A stretch of DNA of 5,172 bases from Candidatus Roizmanbacteria bacterium CG09_land_8_20_14_0_10_41_9 (lineage in GTDB: Bacteria; Patescibacteriota; Microgenomatia; UBA1406; GWC2-37-13). Each line of letters starts with the position of its first letter. Positions within the stretch are counted from its first letter, which is position 1. Of the stretch, positions 1-5,172 are shown piece after piece. The notes beneath the pieces are model-generated. The model worked only from the letters and a program-made list of their open reading frames with translations, did not search any database and was not told the origin of the DNA. The stretch is from assembly GCA_002774185.1 (NCBI GenBank), contig PEZG01000060.1, forward strand, positions 1-5,172, written 5' to 3'. A program made the translations under genes and the position numbers.

Positions 1-426
1 AAAAAGGAAGTAAAAAAAACCTGTTGTGAGGAGTATAAATCCAAATATTTGCGGGCATTGGCAGATTACCAGAACCTTGAAAAAAGAACCCATGAGGAAC
101 ACGTTAGGTTAAGAGATAGGGTTACCGCCCAGGTTTGTGCGAAGCTTCTGCCCTTTTTGGACAATCTAGATGCCGCCCAAGCATTTGTCAAAGATCCGAA
201 CCTGAAACTCATAAGAGAGAATTTTATCCATATGTTGCATGAGATGGGAATTCAGGAAATCGAGGTGTTGAACAAACCGTTTGATCCGTACACGTCAGAA
301 GCCGTGGATGTTGCCCCAGGCAAAGAAAACGATATGGTTGTTGAGGTGACGAGGAAAGGGTACGCGTTTAAAGAAATCGTGTTAAGGGTGGCGCAAGTCA
401 AAGTTTCCAAAAAAGTAGGGGAATAG
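1..426 (+). CDS. grpE: Nucleotide exchange factor GrpE, 5'-truncated by the window edge
   Basis: GrpE is the cytoplasmic co-chaperone that releases ADP from DnaK. The frame is open from base 1 to the TAG at 424-426, giving 141 visible codons. A TTG at 49 could be called as a start, but it would cut into the long coiled-coil helix, so I treat the gene as starting upstream of the window. Residues about 1-60 form the end of the charged helix, including the family-typical ALADYQNLEKR (19-29) and the hydrophobic LLPFLDNLD (49-57). Residues about 80-136 form the beta-wing that contacts the DnaK nucleotide-binding domain: GIQEIEV, then FDPYTSEAV (94-102), a KGYAFKE turn, and the closing LRVAQVKV (128-135). 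Two departures from the usual consensus are visible: Ser99 where most GrpEs have His in FDPxxHEA, and Val130 where Pro is common in LRPAxV. A Cys-Cys pair sits at visible codons 8-9. Placement directly before dnaK supports the call. Confidence 0.95.
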   Translation, partial: KKEVKKTCCEEYKSKYLRALADYQNLEKRTHEEHVRLRDRVTAQVCAKLLPFLDNLDAAQAFVKDPNLKLIRENFIHMLHEMGIQEIEVLNKPFDPYTSEAVDVAPGKENDMVVEVTRKGYAFKEIVLRVAQVKVSKKVGE

Positions 427-435
427 GCAATTGCC

Positions 436-458
436 ATTATTAATTTATTTTTATATCT
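436..458 (+). promoter_or_regulatory. AT-only leader before dnaK, no Shine-Dalgarno
   Basis: The 23 bases before the dnaK ATG contain a single C and no G, so there is no purine-rich ribosome binding site. Such an unstructured A/U-rich leader is compatible with initiation through ribosomal protein S1 and start-codon accessibility (inference). No CIRCE element (TTAGCACTC-N9-GAGTGCTAA) is present here, so HrcA control, if any, would act upstream of the window. I do not call a promoter: the best -10-like TATAT lies only about 2 bases from the ATG. Confidence 0.4.
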
Positions 459-2366
459 ATGAGCAAAATAATTGGGATCGATTTAGGTACAACGAATTCC
501 TGTATTGCTATTATGGAGGGTGGGAAACCTAAAGTGATCCATTCACAGGAGGGACGGAATGTTATTCCTTCTGTTGTGGATCCGATAAAAAAAATCGTGG
601 GGGATGTGGCGAAACGTCAGATGGTAATCAATCCAAAGAATACGATTTTTTCGGTCAAACGATTAATGGGAAGAAGGTTTTCTGACACCTCAGTGCAATA
701 TGATAAAAAATGGCTTCCGTATGCCATTAAAGAGGGAAAAGAAGGAGCTGCAGTAGTTGAGGCAGGAGGCAAAATGTTTACCCCCCAAGAGATATCTGCA
801 ATGATCCTTCAGAAGATAAAATCCGACGCCGAGGCATACTTGGGAGAGAAAGTTACCAAGGCGGTGATTACCGTACCTGCGTATTTTGACGACTCTCAAC
901 GTCAGGCAACAAAACAGGCCGGAGAGATTGCGGGACTGGAAGTTGTAAGGATATTGAACGAACCCACGGCGGCGGCGCTTGCCTATGGTCTAGATAAAAA
1001 ACACACCCATACGATTGCCGTATATGATTTAGGTGGTGGGACATTTGATATCACCGTACTGGAGCTTGGAGAGGGAGTCTTTCAAGTGAAAGCCACAAAC
1101 GGGGATACCCACTTGGGAGGAGACGATTTTGATAAGATTCTCCTGGATCATTTCGCGGATGAATTCAAGAAAGAGCAGGGAATAGATCTGCGCAAAGACG
1201 CCCAGGCATTGCAACGGTTGAGAGATGCTGCAGAAAAAGCAAAGATAGAACTATCTTCTTCCATGGAGACAGAAGTAAACTTGCCGTTCGTCACGGTACG
1301 CGAGGGTCAACCTCTTCATCTCGTGATGAAGCTAACGAGAGCGAAACTGGAATCTTTGGTAGGAGAACTTATTGAAAAGACGCTGGGTCCTGTAAAAGCA
1401 TGTTTGAAGGATGCGAAAGTCGATATCTCCAAGATTAATGAAGTGGTTTTGGTTGGAGGAATGACTCGTATGCCAAAAGTCATTGAGACGGTAAAGAAAT
1501 TTTTTGGAAAAGAACCAAACCGGTCGGTAAATCCTGATGAGGTTGTTGCCATCGGAGCCGCAGTGCAGGCGGGTATTTTAACCGGCGAAACAAAAGATGT
1601 TGTGCTTCTGGATGTCACGCCGCTCACCCTTGGCGTTGAGACATTGGGAGGAGTGAGAACTCCCCTTATCGAAAGGAATACAACGATCCCAACATCCAAG
1701 TCGGAAATATTTTCAACAGCCGGGGACAATCAGACGCAGGTGGAGATCCATATTCTGCAGGGAGAAAGACCTCTGGCTAAGGATAATAAATCCCTAGGGA
1801 GATTCATCCTAGAGGGGATTCCGCCGGCGCCCCGCGGAGTGCCGCAGATCGAGGTGTCGTTCGATATTGATGCAAGCGGTATTCTTACGGTGAAGGCGAA
1901 GGACAAAGCAACTGGTAAAGAACAAAGTATCAAAATAACCGGTTCAACAGGTCTCACCAAAGAAGAGATTGAAAAAATGAAAGAAGCGGCCGAGCAGCAC
2001 GCAGAAGAGGATGAAAAACAAAAGGATACCATAGAAGCGAAAAATAAAGCGGACAACATGGTGTACACTGCGGAGAAAGCCCTGAAAGACGCGGGGGACA
2101 AGGCTCCGAAAGAACTGCGGGATGAAATAGAGGGAAAGATTAAAACCCTGAAGGAGGGACTTGAAAAAGATTCCAGGGAAGAATTGGAATCAAAGACCAA
2201 AGATCTTTCCGATAGTCTGCAGAAGGTCGGTCAGTATATGTATAATACTTCTCAGAAGGCTCCAGAAAGTGCAAGTGGGCAACCGCCGCAAGATTCATCG
2301 GAAAAAGACCAAGCAAAAAAGAAGGAAGAGAAAAAAAACGTAGAAGAAGGAGAAGTGGTGAATTAA
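459..2366 (+). CDS. dnaK: Molecular chaperone DnaK (Hsp70), complete
   Basis: This is the ATP-driven cytoplasmic chaperone that binds exposed hydrophobic peptides. At 635 aa it is close to the usual 610-640. The start gives the canonical MSKIIGIDLGTTNS. Nucleotide-binding domain, about 1-380: phosphate-1 loop with Asp8 (4-15), Lys67 (counterpart of E. coli Lys70), NEPTAAALAYG (167-177) with Glu168, phosphate-2 loop DLGGGTFD (190-197) with Asp190 and Thr195, and adenosine motif VLVGGMTRMP (330-339). The interdomain linker VVLLDVTPL (381-389) is intact. The substrate-binding beta domain (about 390-500) carries LQGERPLAKDNKSLG (433-447), and a helical lid covers about 500-597. The last 38 or so residues are a low-complexity Lys/Glu/Ser/Gln tail ending GEVVN. 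The segment after GRRFSD (71-76) keeps the roughly 25-residue insertion typical of diderm-type DnaK and absent from Bacillus-type DnaK. The stop is TAA. It lies 32 nt after grpE and is followed by a hairpin terminator. Confidence 0.99.
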   Translation: MSKIIGIDLGTTNSCIAIMEGGKPKVIHSQEGRNVIPSVVDPIKKIVGDVAKRQMVINPKNTIFSVKRLMGRRFSDTSVQYDKKWLPYAIKEGKEGAAVVEAGGKMFTPQEISAMILQKIKSDAEAYLGEKVTKAVITVPAYFDDSQRQATKQAGEIAGLEVVRILNEPTAAALAYGLDKKHTHTIAVYDLGGGTFDITVLELGEGVFQVKATNGDTHLGGDDFDKILLDHFADEFKKEQGIDLRKDAQALQRLRDAAEKAKIELSSSMETEVNLPFVTVREGQPLHLVMKLTRAKLESLVGELIEKTLGPVKACLKDAKVDISKINEVVLVGGMTRMPKVIETVKKFFGKEPNRSVNPDEVVAIGAAVQAGILTGETKDVVLLDVTPLTLGVETLGGVRTPLIERNTTIPTSKSEIFSTAGDNQTQVEIHILQGERPLAKDNKSLGRFILEGIPPAPRGVPQIEVSFDIDASGILTVKAKDKATGKEQSIKITGSTGLTKEEIEKMKEAAEQHAEEDEKQKDTIEAKNKADNMVYTAEKALKDAGDKAPKELRDEIEGKIKTLKEGLEKDSREELESKTKDLSDSLQKVGQYMYNTSQKAPESASGQPPQDSSEKDQAKKKEEKKNVEEGEVVN

Positions 2367-2393
2367 TCCGTAACGATTGTAATTAATATTAAA

Positions 2394-2434
2394 AGGGACG
2401 GGGCACTAGGTTGCCCTGTCCCTGATTTTGTTGT
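2394..2434 (+). terminator. Intrinsic terminator/attenuator between dnaK and dnaJ
   Basis: The left arm at 2394-2405 (AGGGACGGGGCA) pairs with 2412-2423 (TGCCCTGTCCCT) over 12 bp, all Watson-Crick except one G-U pair (2400/2417), around a 6-nt loop (2406-2411). After a two-base GA spacer comes a T-rich tail (TTTTGTTGT, 2426-2434). The interrupted T-tract suggests incomplete termination. On the opposite strand the same stem is followed directly by TTTT, but no minus-strand gene is seen nearby. Because dnaJ and its followers lie downstream on the same strand with no clear promoter of their own, the hairpin most likely lowers read-through so that dnaK is made in excess. It could also protect the 3' end of a processed dnaK mRNA. 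Confidence 0.75.
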
Positions 2435-2444
2435 AAGAAACCAT

Positions 2445-3305
2445 ATGAAGGATTTTTACGAAACATTGGGTGTTTCAAAAAATGCAACAACGAATGAAAT
2501 TAAAGCCGCGTATCGGAAGCAAGCGTTGAAATGGCATCCGGACCGTAACAAATCTACGGAAGCAGAGGAGCGATTCAAAGAAGTGAATAAGGCATACGAA
2601 GTGTTGTCTGACCCCAAAAAAAAGGAAATGTACGATCAATATGGTACGGATGCATTTCAGAAAGGTACTCCGGGAGGGCCTCAAGGATATGCCTATAACC
2701 AGGGTCCCTTTACCTATACATATTCTAATTTTGGTGGTGAAGGTTCTCCGTTTGAAAACGTTGACTTTGGAGGATTTTCCGACCCGTTTGAAATTTTCGA
2801 GCAGTTTTTCGGATTTGGATCCCGATCTTCACGCGGGAGATCCCAAAGAAGACAAGTATATGAGATTACTCTTGATTTCGACGAAGCAGTGAGGGGAGTG
2901 GAAAAACACGTCGTGATAAAGGGAGAGTCAAAAAAAATCAAAATACCCGCGGGCGTTGACAGCGGAAACAGGATCCGTTTTTCGGATTTTGACTTACTAG
3001 TCAACGTGAAACCCCATAGTTCTTTTCGACGAGAAGGTCAGGATATTTACATTGAGAAAGAAATGTCATACCCGACAGCAGTGATGGGTGGAGTTATTGA
3101 AGTATCCACACTAAAGGGGACCGTTCAACTTCGAGTACGACCTGGAACCCAGTCAGGAAGCATTGTCCGGTTAAGAGGAGAGGGGATTCCCTACCCTTCC
3201 TCGACAAGGAGGGGAGACCTGTACGTCGTGTACAAAATAAAAGTGCCCGAAAGAGTAACCTCTGCCGCAAAAAAACTTCTTGAGGAGCTTGAAGACGAAT
3301 TATAA
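2445..3305 (+). CDS. dnaJ: J-domain co-chaperone, class B (zinc-finger-free) DnaJ/CbpA type
   Basis: This J-protein stimulates DnaK ATPase activity and delivers substrates. The 286-aa product starts with a full J-domain (about 1-67): FYETLGVSKNAT, the basic helix II AAYRKQALKWHPDRN with the catalytic HPD at 31-33, and KAYEVLSDPKKKEMYDQYG. A Gly/Phe-rich region follows (about 68-135), ending in DPFEIFEQFFGFG (113-125). The C-terminal beta-sandwich domains run from about 138 (VYEITLDFDEAVRG) to 270, with IPAGVDSG (167-174), VKPHSSFRREG (188-198), RPGTQSG (232-238) and LRGEGIP (243-249). No CxxCxGxG zinc-binding repeats exist, and the protein has no cysteine at all, so it is a CbpA/class B architecture rather than E. 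coli DnaJ. The first C-terminal domain is shortened: RIRF (176-179) passes almost directly into FDLLVNV, without the Gly-rich GDL loop most relatives carry there. No Shine-Dalgarno is visible. The symbol reflects position after dnaK; cbpA would describe the architecture. Confidence 0.95.
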   Translation: MKDFYETLGVSKNATTNEIKAAYRKQALKWHPDRNKSTEAEERFKEVNKAYEVLSDPKKKEMYDQYGTDAFQKGTPGGPQGYAYNQGPFTYTYSNFGGEGSPFENVDFGGFSDPFEIFEQFFGFGSRSSRGRSQRRQVYEITLDFDEAVRGVEKHVVIKGESKKIKIPAGVDSGNRIRFSDFDLLVNVKPHSSFRREGQDIYIEKEMSYPTAVMGGVIEVSTLKGTVQLRVRPGTQSGSIVRLRGEGIPYPSSTRRGDLYVVYKIKVPERVTSAAKKLLEELEDEL

Positions 3306-3307
3306 CT

Positions 3308-4318
3308 ATGCAAATTCATACTAATCCTCAGAACCTGAAATATTACAAAGTGTATTTGAAAGTCGAGGAGGGAGTCCATTCATTTTTGAAAAAAAACGGC
3401 TACCTTAAAATAGATGTTCCCGTACTGTCCCCTGCACTTATCCCTGAGTCCTATCTGGAGGTTTTCAAAACAGAATACCGTTTTTTTAACAGGAAAGAAC
3501 CTCTTTATCTGACACCGTCTCCGGAATTATTCCTCAAGCGCATTCTCTCAAAGGGTGTTGGTAATTGTTATTCTCTAGTCAAGGCATTCCGCAACCATGA
3601 ACCTCCCTCATCTCTTCATTCTTTTGAGTTCACCATGCTTGAAATATATAAACTTAATTCCAATTACCTCGATCTAGCAGAAGACCTTCTAGCTTTACTA
3701 AGACATCTGTGTAACCAGATTTTTCAAAAAGATCACTTGGTTTTTAAAGGTGTGATCGTGGATTTCAGAAAATGGGAAAAAATAACCGTTTCGGAAGCGT
3801 TCCGGAAATTTGCGAGCGTCAACGAGAGGGAATTATTCGATAGAGAATCTTTTTTACGCCGAGCTAAAAAAAAGGGATATGTCGTAGACGGGTATTCCTA
3901 TGAAGACCTTTTTTCTCAGATATACGTACAGGAAATAGAACCGAATCTGGGAAAGAATGGTTTCCCGACACTTATCTACGATTATCCCAGGCAGTTTGCC
4001 GCACTGGCAAAATTAAATAAAGACAAAAAGACCGCTCAGAGATTCGAGTTTTACATAGCCGGAGTCGAACTAGGCGATTGTTACAGCGAATTAACCGACT
4101 GGAAAGAGCAGGAAGCGAGATTCGTGGAAGAAGAGAAAAAGCGCCTTAGGACGGGAAAAATAATGCATCCGGTTGACAAAGACTTCCTTGAGGCATTACA
4201 ATATGGTCTTGAAAACTGCGCGGGAATAGCTATCGGCTTCGAAAGGTTAGCTATGATTTTTGCAGGTGCAGCTTCCATTCAGGAGTTGAAACTGATTACA
4301 ATTACGGACAATCTATGA
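3308..4318 (+). CDS. epmA: EF-P lysine ligase-like protein (EpmA/PoxA/GenX family, class II aaRS paralog)
   Basis: EpmA is a LysRS catalytic-core paralog that activates a (beta-)lysine with ATP and attaches it to a lysine of EF-P instead of to tRNA. The 336-aa protein begins straight at the catalytic core and lacks the N-terminal OB-fold anticodon-binding domain of LysRS; E. coli EpmA has 325 aa. Visible landmarks: motif 1 region at about 20-42 (GYLKIDVPVLSP), TPSPELFLKRIL (69-80), motif 2 FRNHE...FEFTMLE (94-112) with Arg95, the EFYIAGVELGDCYSELTD block (247-264), and motif 3 GIAIGFERLAMI (306-317) with Arg313. Ala308 aligns with E. coli EpmA Ala298, where LysRS has Gly. Differences: GDCYSE where EpmA has ANGFHE and LysRS has GNGFSE, and His97 at the usual motif 2 Glu. 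It starts 2 nt after the dnaJ stop and overlaps efp by ATGA, which strongly supports EF-P as its target. The TGA stop argues for a standard genetic code. The amino acid it attaches is uncertain. Confidence 0.85.
   Translation: MQIHTNPQNLKYYKVYLKVEEGVHSFLKKNGYLKIDVPVLSPALIPESYLEVFKTEYRFFNRKEPLYLTPSPELFLKRILSKGVGNCYSLVKAFRNHEPPSSLHSFEFTMLEIYKLNSNYLDLAEDLLALLRHLCNQIFQKDHLVFKGVIVDFRKWEKITVSEAFRKFASVNERELFDRESFLRRAKKKGYVVDGYSYEDLFSQIYVQEIEPNLGKNGFPTLIYDYPRQFAALAKLNKDKKTAQRFEFYIAGVELGDCYSELTDWKEQEARFVEEEKKRLRTGKIMHPVDKDFLEALQYGLENCAGIAIGFERLAMIFAGAASIQELKLITITDNL
4315..4318 (+). other. ATGA stop/start overlap coupling epmA-like and efp
   Basis: The ligase stop TGA (4316-4318) and the efp ATG (4315-4317) share bases. 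No Shine-Dalgarno precedes the efp ATG, so efp translation probably depends on ribosomes terminating on the ligase gene. This would tie production of the modification enzyme to that of its predicted substrate. Confidence 0.8.
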
Positions 4319-4881
4319 GAACAAATGCAGGCAATCTGAAAAAAGGGGAATTCATTTTTTATCAAGGGGAGGTATGGCAGATACAAAAAGCGGATTTTTA
4401 TTCACCCGGTAAGGGATCTGCTTTGATGAAAACACGGGTAAAAAATGTGAAATCCGCAAAGAACGTTGATATAACCTATAAATCCAATGAGTCTGTGGAG
4501 ACGGTGGATGTGGAGAGCGTTGAAATGCAGTATCTCTACAAAGATACAGAAAATATTTATTTCATGGACAGTCGGAATTATAATCAGTATTCCTTACCTC
4601 TTAATATTGTCGGGACCGTTGCAGACTATCTGAAAGAAGGGCAAAGGTATTTTGTATATCTCCATGACGAACAACCGATCAGCATGAGGCCTCCTATGAG
4701 TGTCCGACTTAAAGTCATCTCGACGGAAGAAGCAGTGAAAGGAGACACAGTTTCCGGAGCAAAAAAACCCGCACAGGTTGAAACAGGGGTTACCGTAATG
4801 GTACCATTATTCGTAAAAGCAGGAGAGATCATTACGATCAATCCGGAAACCGGTCAATATGGGGAAAGAGTAAAAGAGTAA
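4315..4881 (+). CDS. efp: Translation elongation factor P
   Basis: EF-P binds between the ribosomal P and E sites and promotes peptide bond formation at consecutive prolines. The 188-aa length equals that of E. coli EF-P. All three domains are present. The N-terminal KOW-like domain (about 1-64) has KKGEFIFYQGEVW (9-21) and the tRNA-facing loop SPGKGSA (30-36), whose Lys33 matches modified Lys34 of E. coli. The central OB domain (about 66-128) has MQYLYKD and QPISMRPP (120-127). The C-terminal OB domain (about 130-188) has KGDT (142-145) and the EF-P signature at 151-170, which fits the K-x-A-x4-G-x2-V-x-V-P-x2-V-x2-G pattern at every fixed position. The residue two before the PGKG Gly is Ser30, where Lys is common. 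Lys33 and the overlapping ligase gene upstream suggest an EpmA-type modification. The protein ends GQYGERVKE, as in the family. No SD precedes the ATG; translation is probably coupled. Confidence 0.97.
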   Translation: MRTNAGNLKKGEFIFYQGEVWQIQKADFYSPGKGSALMKTRVKNVKSAKNVDITYKSNESVETVDVESVEMQYLYKDTENIYFMDSRNYNQYSLPLNIVGTVADYLKEGQRYFVYLHDEQPISMRPPMSVRLKVISTEEAVKGDTVSGAKKPAQVETGVTVMVPLFVKAGEIITINPETGQYGERVKE

Positions 4882-4917
4882 GCGGTGGCATCACAAATTT
4901 AGACCTTCATACAGAAT

Positions 4918-5172
4918 ATGCTTTCAGTCGGCGAGATGTTGAAAAAAGAACGGGAACGAAAAGGAATCATTCTTCCTGATATCGAAAAACAGATACGGAT
5001 TAGAGAGAAGTTTTTACGAGCAGTGGAAGAAAACGACTGGAACTTTTTTTCCTCAAAAGTATATGTGGCAGGAGTCATCCGGAACTACGCGATTTTTTTA
5101 GGAATGGATCCAAAAAAAATCCTCGCCTTCTTCCGGCGAGATTATGAAAAAACCGAGGAAGTTCGCTTCAAA
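4918..5172 (+). CDS. RodZ-like helix-turn-helix protein, N-terminal part only (3'-truncated)
   Basis: An open frame begins at ATG 4918, the first start after an in-frame TAG at 4900-4902, and stays open for 85 codons to the window edge. Residues about 4-72 match the N-terminal helix-turn-helix domain of RodZ-type proteins (HTH_25): VGEMLKKERERKGI (4-17), a second helix with DIEKQIRIREKFLRAVEEND (21-40), then SSKVYVAGVIRNYAIFLGMDP (45-65). In RodZ this domain binds the cytoskeletal protein MreB and is followed by a transmembrane helix and an extracytoplasmic tail; those parts, if present, lie outside the window, so membrane localisation is unproven. A second ATG at 4936 is possible but would remove the conserved first residues. 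The gene follows efp by 36 nt with no SD and no terminator between, so it is probably in the same transcript. It could instead be a soluble HTH regulator. Confidence 0.8.
   Translation, partial: MLSVGEMLKKERERKGIILPDIEKQIRIREKFLRAVEENDWNFFSSKVYVAGVIRNYAIFLGMDPKKILAFFRRDYEKTEEVRFK

Noticed and set aside
49..426. TTG at 49 as the grpE start
   Set aside because: The frame is open to base 1 and the upstream residues continue the charged coiled-coil helix expected in GrpE; a start here would remove most of the dimerisation helix.
426..435. Perfect palindrome GGCAATTGCC at the grpE stop, as terminator or operator
   Set aside because: Only a 3-bp stem remains once a loop is allowed, and 10-bp palindromes arise easily by chance; it is not a CIRCE element.
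431..457. TTGCCA ... TATATC as a dnaK promoter
   Set aside because: The 15-base spacer is short and the -10 would end at the ATG, leaving no room for a transcription start before the gene.
1316..2200. Long minus-strand open frames opposite dnaK
   Set aside because: They are antisense shadows of dnaK with Ser/Phe-rich low-complexity translations and no recognisable domain.
2383..2389. TTAATAT as a -10 box for a dnaJ promoter
   Set aside because: There is no credible -35 box about 17 bases upstream, and a transcript starting there would begin with the terminator hairpin.
3308..4318. Ligase gene as an ordinary lysyl-tRNA synthetase (lysS)
   Set aside because: It lacks the N-terminal anticodon-binding domain, is about 336 aa rather than about 500, keeps the EpmA alanine at 308 and overlaps efp.
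5122..5140. CTCGCC/GGCGAG inverted repeat as a terminator
   Set aside because: It lies inside the rodZ-like coding frame, has only 6 bp, and lacks a T-tract.

Overview
The window is a compact, all-plus-strand stretch holding two housekeeping modules: an Hsp70 chaperone set (grpE 3' part, dnaK, dnaJ) followed by an elongation factor P set (an EpmA/PoxA/GenX-like EF-P ligase and efp), and then the 5' part of a RodZ-type helix-turn-helix gene that runs off the right edge. About 97% of the window is coding. I found no tRNA, rRNA, CRISPR array, insertion sequence or attachment site, and no gene-free stretch over 80 bases.

Organism (inference): a bacterium with an AT-leaning genome, short intergenic gaps, and genes starting without a visible Shine-Dalgarno sequence. 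The only J-protein in the chaperone cluster is a compact, cysteine-free class B protein. Together these suggest a streamlined lineage, most likely Patescibacteria/CPR and perhaps Microgenomates, but this cannot be proved without a database search. UGA is read as stop (the ligase gene ends in TGA), so a UGA=Gly code as in Gracilibacteria/Absconditabacteria is unlikely.

Layout: 1-426 grpE (5' truncated); 427-458 AT-rich leader; 459-2366 dnaK; 2367-2444 gap with a strong 12-bp hairpin plus T-rich tail, read as an intrinsic terminator or attenuator; 2445-3305 dnaJ; only 2 nt later 3308-4318 epmA-like; ATGA overlap; 4315-4881 efp; 36-nt gap; 4918-5172 rodZ-like (3' truncated).

How the genes work together: GrpE exchanges nucleotide on DnaK, and DnaJ stimulates DnaK ATP hydrolysis and delivers clients. 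The ligase is predicted to aminoacylate a loop lysine of EF-P (Lys33, in a PGKG loop), which helps EF-P rescue ribosomes stalled on proline-rich stretches. Because dnaJ, epmA-like and efp are almost contiguous downstream of the dnaK-dnaJ hairpin, the chaperone and EF-P modules probably share a transcript, with the hairpin lowering expression of everything after dnaK. The most interesting point is the ligase active site: it keeps the EpmA-type alanine near motif 3 (A308) but has D, C and Y where EpmA and LysRS have N-G-F, and no epmB is present here. Its substrate may therefore not be (R)-beta-lysine.
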